Source of the DNA: Clostridiales bacterium
Lineage (GTDB): Bacteria; Bacillota; Sulfobacillia; UBA995; UBA9673
Assembly (NCBI GenBank): GCA_003541445.1
Contig: DPMO01000293.1
Coordinates: 1 to 5,794, forward strand
DNA: 5,794 nt
Direction: 5' to 3'
Positions 1-5,487 of this stretch are shown here, one piece after another. The position numbers and the translations under genes are program-made. The notes beneath the pieces were generated by a model that made no database searches, was not told the DNA's origin, and was given only the letters and a program-made list of their open reading frames with translations. Every line of letters begins with the position of its first letter. Positions within the stretch are counted from its first letter, which is position 1.

Positions 1-439
<439 letters not shown>

Positions 440-448
440 CTCTGGACA

Positions 449-467
449 GGGGACGCCGGGCGTCCCC
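449..467 (+). terminator. Hairpin after the ferredoxin gene, possible weak terminator
   Basis: Arms ggggacgc (449-456) and gcgtcccc (460-467) form an 8-bp GC-rich stem with a three-base loop, nine bases after the ferredoxin stop. No T-tract follows (the next bases are ggttgacc), so this may be a 3' stabilising hairpin or a Rho-assisted stop rather than a classical intrinsic terminator. Confidence 0.4.
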
Positions 468-480
468 GGTTGACCGGAGA

Positions 481-517
481 GCGGAAAGAAAGAGGCGGCC
501 GCAAGACGGCCGCCTCT
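481..517 (-). terminator. Intrinsic terminator of the acylphosphatase gene
   Basis: Perfect 11-bp inverted repeat: agaggcggccg (491-501) and cggccgcctct (507-517), with a five-base loop (502-506). Read on the minus strand, the hairpin is followed by TTCTTTCC (complement of 483-490), a short T-rich tail. It lies 40 bases past the acylphosphatase stop, so it mainly serves that gene. On the plus strand the hairpin is followed by gcccatatgc, without a T-run, so termination of ferredoxin transcripts here would be weaker. Confidence 0.75.
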
Positions 518-557
518 GCCCATATGCAGGTGCGGTGGGGCGTCGCTTCGGTCCGGC

Positions 558-845
558 TCAGTCTACCGGGGTCTCGCGCACCGAGAAGCGGTCGAACTCA
601 CCCGTGTAGGGTTCCCAGGTGACATGGGTCCGCACCACCTCGGCCCGCGCGGGGCCGTTCCGGCACCACTCCAGCATGGCCCTCACCGAGGGCTCGTTGC
701 CCTCGATGACGACTTCGACCGAACCGTCGGGCAGGTTCCTCACCCAGCCGGTGACACCCAGGCGGGCGGCCTTGTCCCGGGCGTGGGCTCGGTAGTAGAC
801 ACCCTGCACCTTTCCCTCGACGCGCACGTGGGCCCGGAGCATCAT
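558..845 (-). CDS. acyP: Acylphosphatase
   Basis: Small cytosolic enzyme that hydrolyses acyl phosphates to carboxylate and phosphate. The 95 residues match the usual family length of 90-100. Both signature motifs are present: GKVQGVYYR (residues 11-19), where Arg19 is the phosphate-binding arginine, and GWVRNLPDGSVEVVIEG (33-49), where Asn37 is the catalytic asparagine. The C-terminal FSVRE strand is also typical. Two adjacent ATG codons (845-843 and 842-840) could start the protein. Neither has a well-spaced Shine-Dalgarno: the nearest GGGAGG on the minus strand is 19 bases upstream of the first ATG. The gene converges on the ferredoxin gene, diverges from the yaaO operon, and is followed by a clear terminator. 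The physiological substrate of bacterial acylphosphatases is generally uncertain, and the neighbours do not reveal it. Confidence 0.93.
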   Translation of the reverse strand: MMLRAHVRVEGKVQGVYYRAHARDKAARLGVTGWVRNLPDGSVEVVIEGNEPSVRAMLEWCRNGPARAEVVRTHVTWEPYTGEFDRFSVRETPVD

Positions 846-947
846 CTCGCGGACTTCGCGCCGGCCTCCCTTCCGACTCGTGCCACCTCTTGCACGCCTC
901 AGAATGTCCAGGCAGCCCACGGTCCCAACACCCCGCTTGAGCTCTTC

Positions 948-973
948 CCGGGTCGGGCGCGGGGCCGACCCGG
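948..973. repeat. Inverted repeat in the divergent gap (possible operator or hairpin)
   Basis: Perfect 9-base arms ccgggtcgg (948-956) and ccgacccgg (965-973) flank an 8-base centre gcgcgggg. It sits about 100 bases upstream of acylphosphatase and 125 bases upstream of yaaO. It could be a dimeric regulator site or an RNA hairpin in either leader. No T-tract follows on either strand, which argues against a plain terminator. The function is inferred from position only. Confidence 0.45.
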
Positions 974-1082
974 TGCGGCGGAGGAAATTCTCGGCCGCGC
1001 TGGGGCTTCCCTCCTCAAGAAGGGACGGACGGCCGGCACGGCGGAGCGGGACATCGGGGTCGCGGCGGCGTATTGCTCTCGA

Positions 1083-1090
1083 GGGAGGTG
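1083..1090 (+). promoter_or_regulatory. Ribosome binding site that decides the yaaO start
   Basis: GGGAGGTG lies seven bases before GTG at 1098. The frame is open far upstream (to 624, through the acylphosphatase gene), but only this GTG has a good Shine-Dalgarno, and family-like sequence begins just after it. Confidence 0.8.
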
Positions 1091-1097
1091 TTCGGGC

Positions 1098-2639
1098 GTG
1101 GACCCGCCCGCAGGAGCCGGCCTGTCCCAGTCGCGGGCTCCTTTGTTCGAGAATCTTGTGGCCCACACGGGCCGCCGGGCCGCCCGGTTCCACGTGCCCG
1201 GCCACAAGGGGGGCAGAGGACCCTTCCGGGAGATGGCCCTGGCCCTCGGCCGGCGGGGGCTTGAGTTCGACCTCACGGAGGTCGGTGACCTCGACGACCT
1301 GCACTGCCCGTCCCCGGGCGGCCCGCTCGAGGAGGCCCAGCGCCTGGCGGCCGAGGCCTACGGCGCGGCGGAGGCCCGCTTCCTTGCCGCCGGGGCCACC
1401 GCGGGGATCCTGGCCATGGTCCTCGCCGCCGTTCCCCCCGGCCGGACCCTGATGGTGACGGTGCCGTACCACCGCTCCGTGGTCGCGGCGGCCGTCCTGG
1501 CGGGTTGCCGGCTGTCCTTGATTCCTCCCCGCCTGGGCGGGCTGTCGGGTCGCCCGCTGCCCGCGTCATCGGACGTCGTGGTCCACGCCCTCCAGCGCGA
1601 GCGTCCCGCGGCCCTGCTCGTCACCTCTCCCACCTACGAGGGGTTCTCGGTCGACCTCGGGCCCCTCGCGAGGGCCTGCGCTCGGGAGGGGGTCCCGCTC
1701 CTCGTGGACGCCGCCCACGGGGCTCACTTCGGGTTCTCTTCGTGCCTGCCGCCGACCCCGGTCATCTCCGGGGTGTCGGCGTGTGTCGTGAGCCTGCACA
1801 AGACGGCCGGCGCCCTGACGCCGGGGGCCGTTCTCCTGACCGGGCGGCGGACGGCCGCCGGGACCGGAGGTCCTGCGGCCCCTCCGTTGGAGGACGGGCG
1901 GCTGGCCGCGGCGGTCCGGCTGGTCCATACGACCAGCCCGTCCCACCAGGTGCTGGCTTCGCTGGACCTGGCGCGGAGGAGGCTGGTGCTTGCCGGCGAG
2001 CAAGACTGGTCGGCGGCCGCCGAGAGGTCGGAGGAGGTGCGGGAGTGTGTCCGCCGTGAGGCGGGATGGCTGGTTCCGTTCGTCCCCCCTGAGGACGGCC
2101 TGGCAGACCCGACCCGCATCGTCTTCGAGGTCGAGCCGTCGGCCCCTCCGGGCCTCACGGGTCTCGGCGTCGCGGCGGCCGCCGCGCGCCGCGGGGTGGA
2201 CCTCGAGCTGGCCGGGTGGGGGCACGTCGTGGCCGTGGCCGGACCGGCGGACACCCCGCAGGACTGCCGGCGGCTGGCACGGGCCCTGGTGGAAGGGACG
2301 CGGCTCGAGGGCGCCGGCGCCGGTGGAAGCCCGACCGCTCCCCGGGCGCGGCCGCGGCGGGAATGGGCCCTGTCCTTGGAGAAAGAGTCTCTGCTGGCCG
2401 GGTGTGAGGCTGTCCTGCCGCCCGGGGAGGCCTTCCGGCGGCCGCGCCGGTGGGTGCCTGTGACCCGTTCGGTCGGACGCGTCGCGGCCGACGTGGTCTC
2501 GCCCTACCCTCCGGGAGTCCCGCTCGTCCTGCCGGGCCAGCGCATGACAGAGGCGGTCGTCCGGTATCTCGACCTCCTGGCCCGTTCGGGCGCCAGGGTC
2601 CACGGCATGTCGGACGGCGGAGTCGAGGTCTTGGCCTGA
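1098..2639 (+). CDS. yaaO: YaaO-type Orn/Lys/Arg decarboxylase family protein (PLP fold type I)
   Basis: Predicted cytosolic PLP enzyme of 513 residues, near the roughly 480 of B. subtilis YaaO. Recognisable blocks in order are: FHVPGHKGG (31-39); EFDLTEVGDLDDLH; the phosphate loop GATAG (99-103); YHRS (124-127), whose His125 should stack on the PLP ring; TSPTYEG; VDAAHGAH, with Asp204 for the pyridine nitrogen; SLHK, with Lys235 as the PLP lysine; and the C-terminal PYPPGVPL...PGQRM. The large domain and the C-terminal family domain are both present. Several positions differ from the family consensus as I recall it: DEAH reads DAAH, RNxHKS reads VPYHRS, NGST reads AGAT, and PGE reads PGQ (Gln481). 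The basic residue that would be decarboxylated, or whether it acts as a decarboxylase at all, is therefore open. First gene of the operon; its stop overlaps the tmk start by one base, as next to tmk in B. subtilis. The start is GTG with a strong Shine-Dalgarno. Confidence 0.85.
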   Translation: MDPPAGAGLSQSRAPLFENLVAHTGRRAARFHVPGHKGGRGPFREMALALGRRGLEFDLTEVGDLDDLHCPSPGGPLEEAQRLAAEAYGAAEARFLAAGATAGILAMVLAAVPPGRTLMVTVPYHRSVVAAAVLAGCRLSLIPPRLGGLSGRPLPASSDVVVHALQRERPAALLVTSPTYEGFSVDLGPLARACAREGVPLLVDAAHGAHFGFSSCLPPTPVISGVSACVVSLHKTAGALTPGAVLLTGRRTAAGTGGPAAPPLEDGRLAAAVRLVHTTSPSHQVLASLDLARRRLVLAGEQDWSAAAERSEEVRECVRREAGWLVPFVPPEDGLADPTRIVFEVEPSAPPGLTGLGVAAAAARRGVDLELAGWGHVVAVAGPADTPQDCRRLARALVEGTRLEGAGAGGSPTAPRARPRREWALSLEKESLLAGCEAVLPPGEAFRRPRRWVPVTRSVGRVAADVVSPYPPGVPLVLPGQRMTEAVVRYLDLLARSGARVHGMSDGGVEVLA

Positions 2640-3289
2640 TGTCGACCACACGAGGGTTCTTCATATCCATCGAGGGTGGAGAGAAGGCCGGGAAGACCAC
2701 CCAGGCCAGGATGCTCGCGGCCTGGCTAGAGGAAAGGGGAGGCGAGGTGGTGCTGACCCGGGAACCGGGCGGCACCCCGGCCGGCGAGGTCATAAGGGAC
2801 CTCCTGCTGGACCCCGCCGGGTCGAACATCGGTCCGGTCACCGAGGTTCTCCTCTTCGCGGCCTCCCGGGGGCAGCTCGTAGCGGACGTCATCCGTCCGG
2901 CCCTCGAGGCCGGGAAGTTCGTCGTGGCGGACCGCTATGTCGACTCCAGCCTGGCCTACCAGGCCTTCGGGCTCGGACTGCCCTTCGAGCGGGTCCTGGC
3001 CGTCAACGAGTGGGCCACGGGGGGGCTCTGGCCGGACGTCACCTTCGTGCTCGACGGCGGGGACCCGTCGAGGTTCCTCGGCCGGGCCAGGGAGGGAGCG
3101 GCTGACCGCATCGAGCGGCGTGAGCCGGCGTTCCACGAGAAGGTGGCCAGAGGCTACCGCCGGCTCGCCGAACGTTTTCCTCGGCGGATAGTCCTTGTGG
3201 ACGGTTCTCGTCCTCCGGACGAGGTCGCCTCGGAGATAAGGACCATCGTGTTGAGCCGGCTCGGAGGAAGGGAGGTGCCCGGGCAATGA
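2639..3289 (+). CDS. tmk: Thymidylate kinase (dTMP kinase)
   Basis: Phosphorylates dTMP to dTDP with ATP, an essential cytosolic step of dTTP supply. The 216 residues fit the family (about 205-215). The P-loop is GGEKAGKTT (13-21) with Lys19 and Thr20. TREPGGTPAGE follows, then the DRY motif (98-100) in VVADRYVDSSLAYQ, typical of dTMP kinases. The LID segment around 149-161 (RAREGAADRIERR) carries several arginines, as in bacterial type II enzymes. Unusually, residue 16 is lysine where E. coli-type P-loops have glycine; human and yeast enzymes have arginine there. The ATG overlaps the yaaO stop by one base (tgATG), with GAGGT at 2625-2629 as the Shine-Dalgarno; the stop overlaps darA by four bases, so translation is probably coupled. 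Four of nine isoleucines use ATA, odd at this GC content. Confidence 0.96.
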   Translation: MSTTRGFFISIEGGEKAGKTTQARMLAAWLEERGGEVVLTREPGGTPAGEVIRDLLLDPAGSNIGPVTEVLLFAASRGQLVADVIRPALEAGKFVVADRYVDSSLAYQAFGLGLPFERVLAVNEWATGGLWPDVTFVLDGGDPSRFLGRAREGAADRIERREPAFHEKVARGYRRLAERFPRRIVLVDGSRPPDEVASEIRTIVLSRLGGREVPGQ

Positions 3290-3615
3290 AGCTGATCGTG
3301 ACCGTGGTCCAGGACAAGGACGCCCCGCGCCTCATCGAGGAGCTGGTCGGTGCGGGCTTCCGGGCGACGAAGCTCGCGAGCACCGGCGGCTTCCTCAAGG
3401 AGGGCAACACCACCCTTCTCGTCGGCGTCCAGGACGACGAGGTCGACAAGGTGCTGGACATCGTCCGCGCGACCTGCCGGTCGCGCGAGCAGCTCGTGAC
3501 CCCTTTGACGTCGTCCGGGGGTGCGGTCGACGCGTGCGTCCCCTATCCGGTCGAGGTCCTCGTCGGCGGAGCAACGGTCTTCGTCCTTGACGTGGAGCGT
3601 CACGTGCGGATATAG
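3286..3615 (+). CDS. darA: Cyclic di-AMP receptor DarA (YaaQ/PstA), PII-like
   Basis: PII-like signalling protein that binds c-di-AMP as a homotrimer in Bacillota; its downstream partner is unknown. The 109 residues match B. subtilis DarA, with near-identical blocks MKLIVTVVQDKD, FRATKLASTGGFLKEGNTT and YPVEVLVGGATVFVL. Of ligand contacts I recall from S. aureus PstA, Arg26, Thr28, Phe36, Leu37, Asn41, Gly47 and Phe99 are kept. Position 24 is Gly instead of Asn and position 108 is Arg instead of Gln, so binding is likely but affinity may differ. The start is backed by GGAGGTG at 3271-3277 and overlaps the tmk stop (ATGA). Its place between tmk and holB is conserved, though yaaR, which follows it in B. 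subtilis, is missing. Presence of DarA implies a diadenylate cyclase elsewhere in the genome. Confidence 0.95.
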   Translation: MKLIVTVVQDKDAPRLIEELVGAGFRATKLASTGGFLKEGNTTLLVGVQDDEVDKVLDIVRATCRSREQLVTPLTSSGGAVDACVPYPVEVLVGGATVFVLDVERHVRI

Positions 3616-3630
3616 AGACCGGACCGGTCT
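3616..3630. repeat. 15-base palindrome in the darA-holB gap
   Basis: agaccgg (3616-3622) and ccggtct (3624-3630) are perfect complements around one central A. The element fills almost the entire 18-base gap between the darA stop and the holB GTG, where a Shine-Dalgarno would be expected. It could be a protein-binding site or fold as a 5-bp hairpin with a five-base loop. Its role is unknown. Confidence 0.4.
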
Positions 3631-3633
3631 GCC

Positions 3634-4719
3634 GTGGGTCTGAACCATTGTGAAGGCCAGCCCTATGCCGCGGGGTCGCTCCGCCGCGCCCTCGAGCGGG
3701 GCCGGATGGCCCAGGCCTATCTCTTCGCCGGGCCTGAAGGCTGCGGGAAGAGGCTCGTCGCCCGGGAACTCGCCAAGGCCGTGCTCTGTGAGGCCCCCGT
3801 TTCCGGGGACGCGTGCGGGACCTGCCGCTCCTGCCGGCTTGTCGAGAGCGGCAGTCATCCCGACGTGGAGTTCTTCCGGCCCGAGAGCGGGAAGGCGAGC
3901 TATCCGGTCCGACAGCTCAGGGAGGAGATCCGCCGGTGCGCCTACCTCAAGCCCGCCCTGGGACCGAGGCGCTTCATCGTCATCGAACGGGCGGAGGCCC
4001 TGGTCAGGTCGTCGGGGGCGCGCAACGAGGGGGCCGACACGCTCCTCAAGCTGCTCGAGGAGCCCGCTCCTCAGACCTGTCTGGTCCTCCTCACGAGCCG
4101 CCCGGAGGTCCTCCCCGACACGGTGCGGTCACGGTGCCAGCTCGTCCGTTTCCGGCCGCCTCCGGTCGGGGCCCTCGTGTCGGACCTCGTCCGTGAGTAC
4201 GGGCTGGAGGAAGCTGAGGCCCGGTTCGCCGCCTATGTCTCGGGTGGGGACCCCGAGACCGCCGCGGGCCTCGTCGCCCGCCGGAAGGAGCGGAAGTTTC
4301 TTCTGTCCCTCCGCGACAGGCTCTTATCCGCAGCCCGTCTGCTGGGGACAATGTCCTATCCGGAACTTTTCGAGGCCGCCGGTGCGGTGGAGAGCCATGC
4401 CCGGGACTGGGGGCTCCTGTCAGGGGCGCTGGGAGTCCTGTCTCTCATCTACCGGGACGGCGCCCTCCGCGGGCTCGGCGCAAGCGAACGCGTGCTGGCC
4501 TTCCCGGCCGGCGCGGAGGCGGAGGCCGCCGGAGAGCTCGCCGGCCGTCACACCCCGGAGGTCCTGGTCGCCGCCGCACGCCGCGTCCTGAAGGCCCAGG
4601 GGGATGCGAGGCGCTATCCGGCGAGACTGCTCCTTCTGGAGGTTCTGTTCATCGACCTGAAGTGCATCCTTCGAGCCCCCGCCGACCGGCGGGAGGGCGG
4701 GGAGGTATCCTGCTCGTGA
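3634..4719 (+). CDS. holB: DNA polymerase III subunit delta-prime
   Basis: Clamp-loader subunit that works with delta and gamma/tau to open the sliding clamp. It has 361 residues (B. subtilis about 329). The AAA+ N-terminal part shows LFAGPEGCGKR (30-40), a P-loop with Arg40 where an ATP-binding loop has Ser/Thr. This fits the non-hydrolysing delta-prime role. A zinc module follows, C52-x8-C61-x2-C64-x2-C67, then RFIVIERAEAL, LLKLLEEP (137-144) and the SRC motif (166-168) with the arginine that reaches a neighbouring ATP site. The stretch between AEAL and LLKLLEEP is about six residues longer than usual. The C-terminal collar region is divergent. The start is GTG at 3634; no in-frame alternative exists after the darA stop, and no Shine-Dalgarno is visible because a palindrome fills the gap. 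Its stop overlaps the ricT start by three bases in GTGA. It lies between darA and ricT as in Bacillota. Confidence 0.93.
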   Translation: MGLNHCEGQPYAAGSLRRALERGRMAQAYLFAGPEGCGKRLVARELAKAVLCEAPVSGDACGTCRSCRLVESGSHPDVEFFRPESGKASYPVRQLREEIRRCAYLKPALGPRRFIVIERAEALVRSSGARNEGADTLLKLLEEPAPQTCLVLLTSRPEVLPDTVRSRCQLVRFRPPPVGALVSDLVREYGLEEAEARFAAYVSGGDPETAAGLVARRKERKFLLSLRDRLLSAARLLGTMSYPELFEAAGAVESHARDWGLLSGALGVLSLIYRDGALRGLGASERVLAFPAGAEAEAAGELAGRHTPEVLVAAARRVLKAQGDARRYPARLLLLEVLFIDLKCILRAPADRREGGEVSCS

Positions 4720-5483
4720 GTCAGACACGCGTCGTCGGCGTGCGCTTCCGGCGCGCCGGCAAGATCTACTATTTCGACCCGGGCGACATCGACCCCGGCG
4801 TGGGGGACACCGTCGTCGTCGAGACGATAAGAGGACTCGAGGTGGCGGAGGTCGTCGTGGCCGGCCGCACGGTCCCCGAGGAGGAGATAAGCCAGCCGCT
4901 GAGGCCGGTCGTCAGGAAGGCGACCCCCGAGGACCTCGCCCGGCTCGAGGAGAACCGCGAGAAGGAGAAGGAAGCCCTGGCCGTCTGTGAGCGGAAGATA
5001 GCCGAACACGGGCTGGAGATGAGCCTGGTCGATGCGGAGTACACCCTTGACCGCGCCAAGCTCATCTTCTACTTCACGGCCGAGGGCCGGGTCGACTTCC
5101 GCCAGCTGGTCCGCGACCTGTCCTCCACGTTCAAGACGAGGATAGAGCTCAGGCAGATAGGGGTGAGGGACGAGGCCAAGATGATGGGCGGCCTGGGGCC
5201 CTGCGGGCGGCAGCTGTGCTGCTGCACCTTCCTGACCGAGTTCCAGCCGGTGTCCATACGCATGGCGAAGAGGCAGGACCTGTCCCTCAACCCCAACAAG
5301 ATATCCGGTCTCTGCGGGCGGCTCATGTGCTGTCTTCGCTACGAGAACGACTACTACCCCGACCCGAAGGCCAAGAAAGAGAAGGCCCAGCAGGAGGACG
5401 GACCGGAGCCGGAGGACGCCGCCGGCAGGGAGCCGCCGGCAGACGAGGCTGAAGGGGCCGGAAGATCCCGGCGCGGCGGGTGA
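4716..5483 (+). CDS. ricT: RicT/YaaT, PSP1-domain Fe-S protein of the RicAFT complex
   Basis: In B. subtilis RicT joins RicA and RicF in a complex carrying [4Fe-4S] clusters that promotes RNase Y-dependent mRNA processing and the sporulation/competence phosphorelay. The 255 residues fit (B. subtilis about 275). The N-terminal VVGVRFRRAGKIYYFDPG and the central PSP1 region (about 60-145) are typical. Two related cysteine boxes follow: CGRQLCCC (163-170) and CGRLMCC (200-206). They cover the cysteines implicated in cluster binding in B. subtilis and add extra ones (for example Cys170). The C-terminal 40 residues are Glu/Asp/Ala/Gly-rich and probably disordered. The start is GTG at 4716 with GGAGGT at 4701-4706, overlapping the holB stop; an ATG at 4662 would add a non-family Arg/Gly-rich leader. 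Seven of ten isoleucines are ATA. yabA, which follows in B. subtilis, is absent; rsmI starts four bases later. Confidence 0.94.
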   Translation: MSQTRVVGVRFRRAGKIYYFDPGDIDPGVGDTVVVETIRGLEVAEVVVAGRTVPEEEISQPLRPVVRKATPEDLARLEENREKEKEALAVCERKIAEHGLEMSLVDAEYTLDRAKLIFYFTAEGRVDFRQLVRDLSSTFKTRIELRQIGVRDEAKMMGGLGPCGRQLCCCTFLTEFQPVSIRMAKRQDLSLNPNKISGLCGRLMCCLRYENDYYPDPKAKKEKAQQEDGPEPEDAAGREPPADEAEGAGRSRRGG

Positions 5484-5487
5484 GAGG

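Larger units (their letters stand above)
846..1097. other. Divergent intergenic region, acylphosphatase / yaaO operon
   Basis: This gap of about 250 bases must hold promoters for acylphosphatase (minus) and probably for the six-gene operon (plus). I cannot identify convincing -35/-10 pairs. The best minus-strand candidate, TTGGGA with CATTCT 16 bases later, is poor. The clearest structure is the inverted repeat at 948-973. The minus-strand frame in line with acylphosphatase stays open through the whole gap with fairly GC-rich third positions, but it lacks an ATG or a start with a Shine-Dalgarno, so no extra gene is called. Confidence 0.5.

Noticed and set aside
1071..1076. TATTGC as a -10 box for the yaaO operon
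   Set aside because: No -35-like sequence is found at suitable spacing (around 1048-1053), and the leader would leave almost no room before the Shine-Dalgarno.
624..1097. Upstream extension of the yaaO frame, to 624
   Set aside because: It runs across the acylphosphatase gene on the opposite strand, has no family-like sequence, and the GTG at 1098 has a well-placed Shine-Dalgarno.
846..1472. Minus-strand extension of acylphosphatase to 1472
   Set aside because: A complete acylphosphatase of normal length starts at 845 or 842. Most of the extension is antisense to yaaO.
1566..2651. Long minus-strand open frame of 361 codons antisense to yaaO
   Set aside because: It is fully antisense to a gene with clear family motifs. 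Its translation is Arg/Pro/Gly-rich without domains, as expected for shadow frames at about 70% GC.
3154..3858. Minus-strand open frame across tmk, darA and holB
   Set aside because: It crosses three well-supported genes on the other strand and has no recognisable domain.
3650..4591. Second long plus-strand frame inside holB (313 codons)
   Set aside because: Ser/Arg/Pro-rich shadow of holB, which carries the zinc module, LLKLLEEP and SRC motifs in the true frame.
4662..4715. ATG at 4662 as the ricT start
   Set aside because: It would add 18 residues of Arg/Gly-rich sequence inside holB. The GTG at 4716 has GGAGGT nine bases upstream and begins at the conserved N-terminus.
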